This document shows positions 18,608 to 29,840 of a stretch of DNA of 64,000 bases, in pieces. The notes under the pieces were generated by a model. The model worked only from the letters and a program-made list of their open reading frames with translations, searched no databases and was not told the DNA's origin. Both the position numbers and the translations under genes were made by a program. Origin of the DNA: Pycnococcus provasolii (lineage: Eukaryota > Chlorophyta > Pseudoscourfieldiophyceae > Pseudoscourfieldiales > Pycnococcaceae). The DNA is taken from positions 186,001 through 250,000 of the forward strand of contig OW568866.1 of assembly GCA_938743325.2 (NCBI GenBank). Reading direction: 5' to 3'. Position 1 is the first letter of the stretch; every line of letters begins with the position of its first letter.

Positions 18608-19948
18608 GAGTTCGATGGTGCAAGCTTTGGTGGTGGTTGGTGGTTGGTGGGTGTCAAAGCTTCGACCTCTTTCAAAAAGAAGAGAAGGATGTCAAAATAG
18701 AAAGAAGTCAGTGGAGAGCAACACCCCAACAATGAGGATGAAGATGAGGATGAAGATGAGGATGTTCCCTAAAGGATATTTTTTAATGTTTTCTTTCTTG
18801 AAGAAAAAAAAAAACAAGAGACACGAGTAAAGACAAGAAACACGAGTAAAGAACAAGAGACACTTACTTGTAAAAAAGAGAGCAGACACACTTGTAAAGA
18901 TGCCAAGGAGCCAAGGAACGTGCACAGCAATCTTTCTTTCTAAGGAAAAGGTAGACGGACTGACTGACACAGCAGAGGATGATGATTGGAGGAGTTGAGT
19001 GGAAACTGGAAAGGGAGGGAGCCAACTCAGCACAAGGGAAGGCACTACGGGGTACTGCCCCGCTCGTTCCAACACACTACTACACGGGCCGGCCCCACTT
19101 CCCAGACCAGACGCGAGCACGGGGGACGTGGTTTGCCGGAGAGGCGGACGTGCTGCAATAGAGACAATAGGGTGACAGGGATCTCCCTGGGAGAAGATCT
19201 TTCTCTCTCCCTCTCGGCTGCTTTGCTTTCGGCGTATCCTTTTTGATTGCCGTACCCGGTAGTGGGTTTTTATTGCCCCAGTTGCCCCCCCGGGTTGCCC
19301 CTCCAGTCAAGGGTCCTTTGTTGGCATGCGGGTGTCAAATGGGACCATTTTTGTTGGTGCTGTGTCAAGCTTCCTCCCTGGCACTGTGAAACGCAGGGAA
19401 ACGAAAATTGGGCACAGCGACAGCCTAATTCTCGCTGTCTGGGATGGGGGGTGCCTTGTCGGGCGGCGCCCGATAAATCACAAGGAAAAAAAGATAGTTT
19501 TTTCGGTTGGTTTTTGCTGGTTTTTTTTTTTGCGATTTTATGTCCATGTTTGACAAGAAAGACAAAAAGGCAACCCCATTTTTGTCTTTCTGCTCTCTGG
19601 CACGTTTTCTAATCGTAATGGCGTTCCGTTTCGCTCAGAAGGATGAGTGGCTCGTCTGAAATTCTTTGTCGCAGTTTGCGGGTTTATTTTTCGTGTTTTC
19701 AAAAGTGGGAGCGAGGAGCAAAAAGGAGGATCAGGTTCCCGCTCACTCTCGCCTAAAGGTGCTTGCGTGGCTTGATATTTTCAATCTAGACCTCGAGACG
19801 AGAGAGTCTGGCGGCCTATCAAAAAGGTCGACAAAATGCGAGTCAGCAGGGTTAGGGCTATGGGTGTTAGGGTTAGGAGGGTTCGGGCATCCAAACGATC
19901 AGTTTACAACTTACAAGGGGCCACGTCCACTCCCTATAGGTAGTCGGC
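18608..19948. other. Long intergenic region, no gene recognised
   Basis: 1.34 kb upstream of the winged-helix gene and 3' of the next minus-strand gene. It has a (GATGAG/GATGAA) simple repeat at about 18730-18765, A/T-rich runs near 18800 and 19500-19535, and a telomere-type tract at 19849-19884. Short open frames here look random. Confidence 0.5.
19849..19884. repeat. Telomere-type (TTAGGG) tract
   Basis: Contains GGGTTAGGG, GTTAGGGTTAGG and variants. It is the one clear array outside the fossil that lies near a gene's 3' end (65 bp from the stop at 19949) rather than close to a start. Confidence 0.65.
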
Positions 19949-20986
19949 CTACTCGCTCGAGCATGTAATGCTCTGAAGGTCGTCGTCCTCGACGCGCGCG
20001 CCCTCCTGACCGCCCATGAACCAGTGATAGTGCGGGTTGCGCCAGCGCAGCACGCATCCCTGCCGCAGGCCGTCTGGCGCGCGGCTGGAGTAGAACGCAA
20101 TTGTGCGAACTTTGCCCTTGCGATCCTTGCATTCGCACGTGACACGCAGGAACGGCACGAGCTCCTGGACACGCACCTCCAGTGTGCGCCCAGTCGCCGG
20201 CGCGCCACGGAGCTCCCGGAGTTCATCCCAAGTGATGGGCTTGTACGTGTCACCGCCGAGCTCAAGGGTGCCTGAGCCGCCTTCTGCCGCGTAGGCTTGC
20301 GCCACTGCGCGCATCTCGGCGTCCGCAGCGTCGTAGCTCGCATGCGCCACGGCATCATAGTCGGGCGTCTGGCCGCGATTCTCCGCTCGGCGCAAGTTGT
20401 TCATGACCGTGAAGTCGAAACAGCAGACGCCGCACCGCTCGCGCCGGTGCTCTGCGCAGTAGCACATGCCATTGCGGTCCGTGTACGTGTCGTCGGCCTC
20501 CTCGCTCTCAGGGTCAGAGGTGACATCGCCCTCGGGCGGTGCGCCGGGGGAACTGTCGAGAGCCGCCACCGTCAGGCCGAGGTCACCGCGCCCTCGTGTG
20601 CGCCCACTGGCCTGCCATTCGCCGCCCTCCGCCGATGGCGGCACATCCGTCCCATCAGGCGCCAGCGGGCCCATCACGAGGACGCCCTCCCACTCGCTGA
20701 GCACCCATCTGCCGCCTTCGTACGCCATGACGCTCAGGAACCGCCTCTCGGAGCGGCGCACGGTGACAGAGTCGTTGTGCACGAGCTCATACCGGGGATG
20801 GCGGTCGCCATCCTTGGGCGGAGCGAGCGCGTATGCACCGGTCAAGCCCAGCTCGGCCGCGAGCGCACTCCCGCGCACGCTGTACGCCGGGGGATGCCCT
20901 CCTGTCGCATCCCCACCCGTGCCAGACGGTTGGCGCTGCGCCTGCGAGCGACCGCGCCCTCCACTGACTTGCGCATTCCAAAACAC
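19949..20986 (-). CDS. Unrecognised protein with a Cys/His cluster
   Basis: 345 residues. The middle holds a compact Cys/His motif, CYCAEHRRERCGVCCFDFTVMN, followed by a helix (NLRRAENRG). It looks like a small zinc-binding knuckle (C-x-C-x-x-H-x4-C-x-x-C-C) of the sort found beside MYND/TPR proteins in fungi and algae. Residues 55-120 (YELVHNDSVTVRRSERRFLSV; WVLSEWEGVLVMG) and 255-330 (EVRVQELVPFLRVTCECKD; VLRWRNPHYHWFMG) look beta-rich. No signal peptide or membrane segment. It starts at the first ATG (MFWNAQVSGG). Function unknown. It is divergent from the HSF gene. Confidence 0.55.
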   Translation of the reverse strand: MFWNAQVSGGRGRSQAQRQPSGTGGDATGGHPPAYSVRGSALAAELGLTGAYALAPPKDGDRHPRYELVHNDSVTVRRSERRFLSVMAYEGGRWVLSEWEGVLVMGPLAPDGTDVPPSAEGGEWQASGRTRGRGDLGLTVAALDSSPGAPPEGDVTSDPESEEADDTYTDRNGMCYCAEHRRERCGVCCFDFTVMNNLRRAENRGQTPDYDAVAHASYDAADAEMRAVAQAYAAEGGSGTLELGGDTYKPITWDELRELRGAPATGRTLEVRVQELVPFLRVTCECKDRKGKVRTIAFYSSRAPDGLRQGCVLRWRNPHYHWFMGGQEGARVEDDDLQSITCSSE

Positions 20987-21072
20987 TTCTTAAGTGAATT
21001 TGACGTCCCGTTGGGTTCCAGCCCCTCCCCCCGAACGGACCCCCCCCCGGCATCCTGGCATACCCAGGCTCG

Positions 21073-21090
21073 CTAACCCTAACCCTAATT
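21073..21090. repeat. Telomere-type (CCCTAA)n tract
   Basis: Two to three units (CTAACCCTAACCCTAA) in a divergent promoter region. Confidence 0.65.
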
Positions 21091-21402
21091 CGTGATGTCA
21101 TGATGGGAGGACCACCCGGGTCAACTACCCGGGTCCGGGGCGGGAAATGGAACCGAAATTCCCTTATCACTTCCTCCGGCTGTCCGGCTGTCCTCCGGCT
21201 GTCTGGGCCTTCAGTCTGGGCCCCACCAGTGGCCGGCATGTGGCCCCACCCTAAAATTCGATTCCCCTCGAGTTCCTCATCCCCCGACGGTCAATTTTTG
21301 AACAACAGAACAGGCACAGAGGCACAGACTGATTAGAGCGCCATATAAATTCTACCCATTCCTTGTTCCGTTGCGTTGGTCCAAAAAATAGGGTGGTGAA
21401 AC

Positions 21403-21462
21403 CATTCTTGACATCACAGCGGCAGAGCAGTTGTCATTCTTGACATCACAGACGAGCAGTTG
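21403..21462 (+). repeat. 32-bp direct repeat upstream of HSF
   Basis: The word cattcttgacatcacag occurs at 21403 and 21435 and is followed both times by a GAGCAGTTG word. It may be a duplicated regulatory element. Confidence 0.6.
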
Positions 21463-21798
21463 CCAACCACTTCTCTAAACGCGTTACAGCATCGCCAGTC
21501 AGACAGTCAGACGGGTCTTCACTCTCCAGAAGCCTGCTTCGCATCGCCCCATCCGAAACGTCGCATCGCATCGGTCTGTGCCATCCTGCCATCCATCTCC
21601 TGTCGTTGTTCTCACAGCACAGCCTCATCAAAGAAAGTGGGTTCAAAAGAGCGCGTGACTGGATATCTCCAACGCCAAAAACAAAGGAAACAAGGGGAAA
21701 GAAAGACGTTACGATTTCCGTCTCCCCCCTCATCGGCCTCCCTTCATTCCGTCATTTGCTCACTCACTCGCTCGTATTCATACCAAAAAATACACACT

Positions 21799-23457
21799 AT
21801 GACGCGTAACTCAATGACGACGCGGCGTCAGAAGTCTGCAGCTGCTTTAGCTGCTGCTGCTGCTGCTGCTGCCAACAAACAACTCACGAGATCTGCGTCG
21901 AAAACAACTCTCAAGACAGACTCCTGTGAAGAAGACGTCGACGTGCTTGACATGGCGATGATGACGTCAGAAGACGACGACGACAAGATCATCAACGACA
22001 ACAACAGCAACGCTTCTCAAGAAGATACGACAACCACCACCACCACCACCACCCCAACAACTCCACAACTGCTCACAGAGGATGCTGCTCCCAACAAGCC
22101 TCCACCACGCCCGTCGACGTCAACGACAACATCAACAGTACTCGTCAACAGCCCGCCAGGACCGCCACAGCCTGCCGCCGCCAACGCTGCACCACGTGCA
22201 CCGGCGGCAGCTTCGTCGACGGCAATCGCACCCTTCCTCTGCAAGACGTACGACATCGTCGACGACCCCACGTCGAACCAAATCGTCAGCTGGAGTGACA
22301 ACAAGAACAGCTTCGTCGTGTGGGAACCAGCGAACTTTGCTCACAACCTTCTTCCCAAGCACTTCAAGCACAACAACTTTAGCAGCTTCGTGCGTCAGCT
22401 CAACACGTACGGATTCAAAAAGACGGACCCAGATCGGTGGGAGTTTCGAAACGACGGCTTTGCCAAAGATCGACGTGACCTGCTCGCAACCATCACGAGG
22501 CGCAAGGCGCAGGCGAAGGGTGCCGTTGTCGTTGGTGCCGACGAGGCGATGGTGCAGTTGCTGCGCAGCAAGGGTGTTGCCGGCGACGAGCACGACCACG
22601 CGGCGACTGACATCCTCGCACCGATGGAGGAGCTCACAGTACGCGAGCGTGAGGAACTCAGGCAACTTCGCAAGAGCCAGCAGGACACGAGGCACGTCGT
22701 CTCCGAGCTCACGCAGCGTCTCGAGGTGCAGGAAAGACAGATGCAGCGTCTTTGCCAGTTGCTTGCACGCGCGTTGAAGGATGACAGCATTGCACCGCAG
22801 GCGTTGCTCGACTTTGGGCCGACAGAACGGGTTCCACTTTCCGCCAAAAGGCGCCGATCGTCGAGAGACGACGGTGCAATGGCGACGATGATGCTCCCTG
22901 CACCGCCGTTACACGACGTGGAGGAGGAGGATGACGACGAGGAGGAGGAGGAGGAGGAGGAGGAGTACGAGGACGCGGAGGAGGGCGAGGAGGACGACGT
23001 CGACGATGTCCATCATGAGCAGCTCGTCGTGGTGGAGGAGCGGGAGAGGGAAGCGATTGGCGATGACATGCAGCATCAGCCATCGCACATATCGTCGCAG
23101 CAGCTCACTCGCATAGTACCCGCGGAGGCTGCATCTAACTTTGCCTTCATCGACACGGCGCGGGCTGACGAGGCACATGCCGCCGCACCCATGATGGCCA
23201 ACCCGCTCGTTGACCCGCCTACTTGGATGGGCAATGCGCCGTTCCCAGACTACAACGCGAGCATCGACGACTCACCTATGCTGCCGTACTTTGGAGAGGG
23301 TGACATAGACGGCACGCAGCAGGGGTTGAAGTCGACTTTTATCGACGACGTTGAGGACGACGACAACCATAAGCATAATAATAATCTGATACCAGGCGAG
23401 GCAATCAAGCCCAGTTCAGATTTTGCGTTCAGCGGCTCGCTCATTGCAACAGTCTAA
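21799..23457 (+). CDS. HSF: Heat shock transcription factor
   Basis: 552 residues. The DNA-binding domain at about 145-243 is textbook: [62 protein letters not shown] binds inverted nGAAn repeats of stress-gene promoters as a trimer. Residues about 279-325 ([17 protein letters not shown] to LCQLLARAL) form the HR-A/B trimerisation coiled coil. A basic KRRRSSRDD follows (possible NLS), then a long Glu/Asp run (about 375-410) and acidic/aromatic C-terminal patches that could activate transcription. The start at 21799 ([12 protein letters not shown]) gives a normal N-terminus; an Ala run follows. It appears to be a single-DBD, class-A-like HSF. Confidence 0.93.
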   Translation: MTRNSMTTRRQKSAAALAAAAAAAANKQLTRSASKTTLKTDSCEEDVDVLDMAMMTSEDDDDKIINDNNSNASQEDTTTTTTTTTPTTPQLLTEDAAPNKPPPRPSTSTTTSTVLVNSPPGPPQPAAANAAPRAPAAASSTAIAPFLCKTYDIVDDPTSNQIVSWSDNKNSFVVWEPANFAHNLLPKHFKHNNFSSFVRQLNTYGFKKTDPDRWEFRNDGFAKDRRDLLATITRRKAQAKGAVVVGADEAMVQLLRSKGVAGDEHDHAATDILAPMEELTVREREELRQLRKSQQDTRHVVSELTQRLEVQERQMQRLCQLLARALKDDSIAPQALLDFGPTERVPLSAKRRRSSRDDGAMATMMLPAPPLHDVEEEDDDEEEEEEEEEYEDAEEGEEDDVDDVHHEQLVVVEEREREAIGDDMQHQPSHISSQQLTRIVPAEAASNFAFIDTARADEAHAAAPMMANPLVDPPTWMGNAPFPDYNASIDDSPMLPYFGEGDIDGTQQGLKSTFIDDVEDDDNHKHNNNLIPGEAIKPSSDFAFSGSLIATV

Positions 23458-23806
23458 GGAGGGAGAGAGAGAGAGAGAGAGAGGAGAAGGACGCTGTGTG
23501 TCTGTGTTTCGCCATGTTCTCTTGGGCGCACGCTTACCCGCACGTTTTCCTTTTCTCGACTCAGCTCAGAGTTTTTGTTTTCCCAGTTACCATACCACAC
23601 CTCCTTTTTTTTCCGTGTTGTAATAACTTCTAAGTAAACATACCTTCCATATTCAAAAACAAACAAAGAAAAGAATAAAGCACCTGTGTGGTCGGTCTGG
23701 TTGTTTTTTATGTTTGTTTGTTTTTTATGTTTGTTTTTTTAGGAAGGGGGGCTCAAGCACTTGAACCTTACAGGGTATAGATGGGAAATCACACAACCAA
23801 GAACGT
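23458..23806. other. Convergent spacer
   Basis: 349 bp between the stops of HSF and ubiquitin-eS31. It holds a (GA)n run at 23462-23482 and T-rich tracts with repeated tgtttgttt/ttttatgtttg words (23700-23745), compatible with 3' UTR and polyadenylation signals. No gene, and no telomere-type tract. Confidence 0.5.
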
Positions 23807-24541
<735 letters not shown>

Positions 24542-24727
24542 CGTTTCAGTTTTGGATCAATCCGAATTCTCGACTTGTGGCGTCGACCAGAAATTTCCAG
24601 GAATTTCTCGACTTGTGGCGTCGACCAGACCCATACCACCCACTATACGGTAATTACGGTTGTGCAGGGCCCAAAGTCGTGTTCTTCCCAAACGTTAGGG
24701 CATCCGTTTCCGAAGGTTAGGGTAGGG

Positions 24728-24740
24728 CTTATAAATAGCA
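24728..24740 (+). promoter_or_regulatory. TATA-like box after telomere-type words
   Basis: The sequence tataaata at 24730-24737 follows gttagggcatc and ggttagggtaggg. It may be an old promoter of the retroelement or of an unrecognised transcript. Sequence pattern only. Confidence 0.35.
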
Positions 24741-24788
24741 TGTGTTCCGGCCTCAGTTAGCACCATTTAACGCTGTCATATTTCTCGC

Positions 24789-25020
24789 CTCTTGTACTAC
24801 CCTGGCAACAAGCGGCCAGCCGCACCATTGCTCCCAGTTCCACCTGCGGGAGCGCCATTCCGTGAAATTACGATTGACTATCTCAAAGTGCATGAAACTA
24901 CAAGTGGATTCAACTACCTCTTGGTCATCGTCTGTCGATTTTCCAAGTTTGAACAGCCTCGAAAAGAAAGATCAACGTCACAAACCGCACAGGCCTGCTG
25001 GGCGTGATCTCTCTAAAGTT
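24789..25020 (+). mobile_element. Ty3/gypsy integrase-region remnant
   Basis: The translation shows PLLPVPPAGAPFREITIDY and later FNYLLVIVCRFSKFEQP. This is the junction between the integrase zinc region and the catalytic core of Ty3/gypsy polyproteins (the usual form is PLP-x-P-x-x-P-F-x-x-I-x-x-D, then a V-V-x-R-x-x-K strand). It is a fossil fragment only. Confidence 0.75.
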
Positions 25021-25069
25021 ACCGGAGCTCACCTCTCAAATGCACTGCTCGCCCTTGATCAAGCTGGAC

Positions 25070-25791
25070 TGTTGTAGGTAGAAGACCTTAAGGTAGAGAA
25101 AGTGCTTAAGGTAAAAAGGTTTGTTACTAGAATGAAAGTAAAAGGCAGAGGTAGGGAAGAGGAGAAGGCCTAGGAGGCCTCCAAGAAGACTAGGGAGCAA
25201 AGCATGAGGGTCCATGCTTTGAACCATGAGCCATTCAAAAGAGTGGAGATAAGGAACGGAAAGAATGTCGACATGCATGTGCAATCCATGCTTTGCAACT
25301 TATAACCATAAAATATAACCATGAAGAAAGTCACGTGATCTAGGAGACGATCACGTGATGTGCCAAACAAAATATAACGAGACCAAATAACCAAACCAAA
25401 AGATATGAGCCATTCAAAAGAGTGGAGATAAGGAACGGAAAGAATGTCGACATGCATGTGCAATCCATGCTTTGCAACTTATAACCATAAAATATAACCA
25501 TGAAGAAAGTCACGTGATCTAGGAGACGATCACGTGATGTGCCAAACAAAATATAACGAGACCAAATAACCAAACCAAAAGATATCATCCAAGAACCTTA
25601 TCAACAAAGATATCAACAAAGGTCTTGTCCAAATATAAAACCAAACCATGTATGGCCCAATCTCAGGACGGTAGAGACACCGTTCAAGAGTGGGTCCATA
25701 AACAAAAAGAAAGAAACCAAGAAAAGAAAAGGAAAGAAAACCCAAAGAAACCAAAGAAAAGAGTTAGGGTTAGTTAGGGTTAACCGTAACA
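25070..25791 (-). repeat. LTR of the gypsy fossil, minus orientation
   Basis: Bounded by TG...CA. Matches 25888-26429 in reverse complement, and is longer because of an internal 179-bp tandem duplication (units from 25228 and 25407). Its 25765-25790 end carries telomere-type TTAGGG words. Confidence 0.85.
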
Positions 25792-25887
25792 TGGACCATC
25801 TTGCATGCCATGTGATGCACTATCTACAGCCACAGTTGATCCTACACCTGTCTCAGTTGCTGATTCGGCCTAGGCGGATGGGGAGTA

Positions 25888-26429
25888 TGTTACGGTTAAC
25901 CCTAACCCTAACTCTTTTCTTTGGTTTCTTTGGGTTTTCTTTCCTTTTCTTTTCTTGGTTTCTTTCTTTTTGTTTATGGACCCACTCTTGAACGGTGTCT
26001 CTACCGTCCTGAGATTGGGCCATACATGGTTTGGTTTTATATTTGGACAAGACCTTTGTTGATATCTTTGTTGATAAGGTTCTTGGATGATATCTTTTGG
26101 TTTGGTTATTTGGTCTCGTTATAGTTTGTTTTGGCACATCACGTGATCGTCTCCTAGATCACGTGACTTTCTTCATGGTTATATTTTATGGTTATAAGTT
26201 GCAAAGCATGGATTGCACATGCATGTCGACATTCTTTCCGTTCCTTTTCTCCACTCTTTTGAATGGCTCATGGTTCAAAGCATGGACCCTCATGCTTTGC
26301 TCCCTAGTCTTCTTGGAGGTCTCCTAGGCCTTCTCCTCTTCCCTACCTCTGCCTTTTTTACTTTCATTCTAGTAACAAACCTTTTTACCTTAAGCACTTT
26401 CTTCACCTTAAGGTCTACTACCTACAACA
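25888..26429 (+). repeat. LTR of the gypsy fossil, plus orientation
   Basis: 542 bp, starts TGTTACGG and ends CTACAACA. A purine-rich tract (ggcggatggggag) lies just before it, as expected for the priming site next to a 3' LTR. Its first 25 bp hold AACCCTAACCCTAAC, a telomere-type run. Confidence 0.85.
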
Positions 26430-26561
26430 TTGATCCAACCTGATCCAACGTGATCCAACTGATCCAACGTGATCCAACTGATCCAACTTGATCCAACTTT
26501 GATCCAATGATCCAACACTGAAACAAAAAAGGCCCTTTTGATCCAAAACTGAAATTTCTTC
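26430..26561. repeat. GATCCAAC tandem array plus outer inverted repeat, right copy
   Basis: About nine spaced copies of the word tgatccaac (26430-26516) run into the 57-bp repeat at 26505-26561, the inverse of 24485-24541. Confidence 0.85.
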
Positions 26562-26817
26562 GATCCACCCCATGCCCGAACCTACCATTCTATTAATACG
26601 ATAGATCCCAAATAGACTCTGGAAGATTGACAGGTACAGTACAAGCTTCATTGCACGGAAACAATGTACTACAAATATTACATACAATATAGGATACATG
26701 CATGAAAGGGAAAGTGGTGTGTGTCATCAGAGGAAGTCACTTGTGCCGATTAAAACAAATTAAGGTAACTTACGGTAGTTTTGGTACAAGTACATACATA
26801 CATACATACACTCGCAT
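26562..26817. other. Spacer 3' of the methyltransferase gene
   Basis: AT-richer, with a (CATA)n run at about 26790-26808. No gene seen. Confidence 0.4.
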
Positions 26818-29082
26818 TTATTTACGGCGTTGCAACACGGCAACGCTCTCGACGTGAGGTGTCTGCGGAAACATGTCAACAGGGGTCACCACCTCCAGCT
26901 CATACGAAGCATCCTCACGCCACCAAACTTCTCCCTCTCCTTCCTCCTCCTCCTCCTCATCACCGCACGAGAGCAGTTCCAGGTCACGTGCCAACGTGCT
27001 TGGATTGCAGCTCACGTACACAATCTTACGTGCACCGCACTTCCTCAGCCACGTGCACAAATCAGGGTGAAGTCCTGGACGATTCGGGTTGACAAACACA
27101 ACATCCGCGGGAGGCCGTCCCTCTCTCCCCGATGCGCCAGCCAAGTTGTCGAGCAAACCACCCAGGCTCTCCTCTACACGACTCAAGTCGCCCTGCACGA
27201 ACGTCGCATTCTCAACGCCATTCGCCTCCGCATTCGCCGTCGCGTCCGCAACCGCAGACTCCACGAGCTCGTAGCCGACGACGCGCGCACAGCGACGGCT
27301 CGCGCAGAGGCCGATCGACCCCGTGCCGCAGAACAGGTCGAGCGCGACGTCGTCGCTCTGAAGACCTGCGCCATCAAGCGCTAGGCTGTACAGCTCCTCC
27401 GCCCCTCGCGTGTTCGCCTGAAAAAAGGCATCCGGCGAAATGCGAAACGTCAGGTCGAGCAGGCGTACGTATATCGCTGGATCGCGCGCGTGCAGGTCGT
27501 ACGACGTCACCGTGATGTTTCGCGTGGCTGTCGACGCGCGGTACACGCTGCGGAGGCTGGGAAACCGCTCCACGAGCTCGTCCATCAGCGTCGTCAGCGC
27601 CGCATCCTGCGCAGCCGCGACGTCGGGCTCCCACGGCGCGTCGCTGCCGCTTCCTCGGTCGCGCGTCACCAGCACCGCCAAAAACGTGTCCTCCTCCGCG
27701 GCACCCGGCTCGGCGCTTGACACGTTCCCACGGCGCAGAACTAGGTGGCGCAGGTACCCGTCGTCACTCTTGGCATTGTACGCGAGAAGGCCGAGCTCCG
27801 GCGCTCGTTTCACGACGTGAGCGAGAATGCCGTCCGCCGTCTCGTGCTGCAGCATGCACTCCGTGAGCGGGAGTATCTTGTCGAATTGGCCAGGCGCGTG
27901 CAGCCCAAGGTGGAATTCAGGAGGTGGTGGTGGCGCACCCTCAGGCAGTGGCTCACGCCTCGGCGGAGGCTCGGCATACCAAGCCCTCGTGCTTGCGGAG
28001 AACTCCATCTTGTTGCGGTACCGGTACCTGTCCGCCACGGCAACGGCTGGCTGCACAATCTCGCTCGCGTTGCCAAACCCGCCAATGCGCTGAACGAGGT
28101 CTCTCACCTGATCGCCCTTGTACTGCAGCTGCTTGCGGTACGCGAGGTTCTGCAGCTTGCATCCGCCGCACGTTCCGAACGCGGGACACGGCGCTTCCAC
28201 CTCGTCGTCGGGTGGAGAAATGGTGTTCAACTTTCTCGCCTCGGCGTACGCCTTTTTCTTCTTCGTGATGCGTGCTCTCACCACCTCGCCTGGCAAGCCT
28301 CGCTCGACGAATACGGGAAATCCGTCGTCAAGTTTTGCCACACCCTTGCCTCCGTACGCGAGCTCGGTGACGGTGACCTCGAGGTCCTTGCCTCTCTTGA
28401 TTTTGTTTTTCGTCGAGCGCTTCGCGTCACGTTCCGCGAGCTGCTCAGGTGTCAAGTCAGCGCCCTTAGGTCTGAGTGATTTCTGGTAATTTTGCTGTTC
28501 TTGGAGGCGTCGCTGCTGTTCCTCTCGCGTCTGCCTCACGCGTTCGTCGCGTTCCGCTTGCCACTGTTCTCGTGCGTGCGTGACGCGTTCTTCGTCGACA
28601 CTTTTTTGTCGCTCATCACGCTGCATCTTCCACCTCGCCCTGGCCCACTCGCGTTGTTCCTTTTCGTCTTGTGCGGTTCTTGCCCCTCGCCGACGCAGTT
28701 TGAACGAGCTTGTGAGTTGCGACGTGTCGACGGATGCTGCCGCGTTGGTCGCGAGTTTGGCTGCTGCTGTAGCGTTTGCGAGCTGCTGCTGCCTTGTGGT
28801 GGCGTCGTCGGAGGAGTCGAGAGATTCTTCTTCAACGGAAGAGGAGGAGGAGGAAGGTGACGAGGAGGACGCACGCGTGACGATGAAAGGCATGAGCGAC
28901 GACGACGACGACGACGACGAGGAGGAGGAGTTTCGAAACCTCCCAGGGTAAGAAGAGGGGGGCGCCCTAGAGCGTACCCTCTTGGAGTGCACGGCAGATG
29001 CGTCGAATGGCGCCACCTTGTCACCCCGGGGTCCCATAGTGATGCGGCAGACCGAGATGCGACGGATGAGCATCATGGACAT
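26818..29082 (-). CDS. TRAM/4Fe-4S tRNA or rRNA (uracil-5-)-methyltransferase (RumA/TrmA family)
   Basis: Up to 754 residues. Residues 1-220 form an extension: Ser-rich, then a highly charged helix (EKEQREWARARWKMQRDERQ). Then comes a TRAM RNA-binding domain (LEVTVTELAYGGKGVAKLDDG; VFVERGLPGEVVRARI), a Fe-S motif C299-x5-C305-x2-C308 (CPAFGTCGGCKL) with a fourth Cys in LPLTECM, a SAM-binding motif (LDLFCGTGSIGL), and the catalytic loop VYVSCNPSTLARDL with nucleophile C692. The enzyme adds a methyl group to C5 of uridine in tRNA or rRNA. The retained Fe-S site is RumA-like rather than TrmA-like and suggests an organellar or bacterial origin. The true ATG may be one of several in the leader (for example MGPRGDKV or MPFIVTR). 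Confidence 0.9.
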   Translation of the reverse strand: MSMMLIRRISVCRITMGPRGDKVAPFDASAVHSKRVRSRAPPSSYPGRFRNSSSSSSSSSSSLMPFIVTRASSSSPSSSSSSVEEESLDSSDDATTRQQQLANATAAAKLATNAAASVDTSQLTSSFKLRRRGARTAQDEKEQREWARARWKMQRDERQKSVDEERVTHAREQWQAERDERVRQTREEQQRRLQEQQNYQKSLRPKGADLTPEQLAERDAKRSTKNKIKRGKDLEVTVTELAYGGKGVAKLDDGFPVFVERGLPGEVVRARITKKKKAYAEARKLNTISPPDDEVEAPCPAFGTCGGCKLQNLAYRKQLQYKGDQVRDLVQRIGGFGNASEIVQPAVAVADRYRYRNKMEFSASTRAWYAEPPPRREPLPEGAPPPPPEFHLGLHAPGQFDKILPLTECMLQHETADGILAHVVKRAPELGLLAYNAKSDDGYLRHLVLRRGNVSSAEPGAAEEDTFLAVLVTRDRGSGSDAPWEPDVAAAQDAALTTLMDELVERFPSLRSVYRASTATRNITVTSYDLHARDPAIYVRLLDLTFRISPDAFFQANTRGAEELYSLALDGAGLQSDDVALDLFCGTGSIGLCASRRCARVVGYELVESAVADATANAEANGVENATFVQGDLSRVEESLGGLLDNLAGASGREGRPPADVVFVNPNRPGLHPDLCTWLRKCGARKIVYVSCNPSTLARDLELLSCGDEEEEEEGEGEVWWREDASYELEVVTPVDMFPQTPHVESVAVLQRRK

Positions 29083-29840
29083 GAGAGCGAGGAGTCCTGA
29101 GATGTTCTGAGATGAAACTGCACTGCCGTGTTTTCTTGAGGCGAGGCTTATGGCTTATGGCGGTGTGGTGTGTGTGGACTGACACACACGTGGGACGGAC
29201 GGACGACGAGGACAGATAGGGAGGTGGGAAAAAGCCAGGGACGGAGGATGGCGGCGCCAATCACCAAGGGCACGTCTTCGCACCAACCCTAACCCTAACC
29301 CTAACCCTAACCTTGGATATTCTTATTCGGGGTTCACTGGGGCATGGGCTCATGAATAGACTCATGAGTCATGAATGTTTGGGGGTTCACGTTTCGGGGT
29401 TTCATTACCCGGTACAGTAAGGAAGTCCCGCCCACCTGCCCGGCTGCCCCCCTGAGAAAAATCCAAGCACACACATGACGTGTACCCCTACCGGCGTGAC
29501 CGACTGACCGGGTCGGAAATTAACGGGACGAGAACAAAAAAGTCGGTTGGTTCGGGTAGTTATGTCCTTCCAGACTCCGTGATCAGTCAGTCGCAGTCGA
29601 CAGTCGACAGACAGTTTAGTACTTTAGGCAGTCGGTCGATCGACGAGTGGGGAGTCGGGTACCCCTGTTCTGTTGTTCGCCCCGTGCCCTCCATCAGCTG
29701 CATTGCTATAGCCGCTCGTCTCGTCTTCTTGTAGTCGAGTTAATACGCCCCCCTTCCCTTCCTAGTAGTGCATTTGTTCGTCGCTGCATTTTAGTGCACA
29801 CCTGGAATTGTCTCGGCAGTCAAGTCAGTCACAGCATAGC
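29083..29840. promoter_or_regulatory. Divergent promoter region with telomere-type array
   Basis: 758 bp between the methyltransferase gene and the SAP-KH gene. It holds the best telomere-type array of the window (29285-29318), the 16-mer attacccggtacagta at 29404-29419 (also at 48919), and short gtcgacagtcgacag repeats at about 29595-29612. No gene. Confidence 0.55.
29285..29318. repeat. Telomere-type (CCCTAA)5 array
   Basis: An uninterrupted run of about five CCCTAA units, 200 bp upstream of the methyltransferase start and 520 bp upstream of the SAP-KH start. Confidence 0.9.

Larger units (their letters stand above)
20987..21798. promoter_or_regulatory. Divergent promoter region of the Cys-cluster gene and HSF
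   Basis: 812 bp without a gene. It holds a telomere-type tract at 21073-21090, a short ccggctgtc repeat at about 21177-21205, a TATA-like box (catataaat) at 21342-21350, and a 32-bp direct repeat at 21403-21462. The HSF frame is open from 21460, but the ATG at 21799 is preferred. Confidence 0.5.

Noticed and set aside
19247-19612. Short plus-strand frames in the 18.6-19.9 kb spacer
   Set aside because: No similarity to known families, biased T-rich composition, frames overlap one another.
29285-29318. True chromosome end (telomere)
   Set aside because: The arrays are short, internal, face both directions and are flanked by housekeeping genes.
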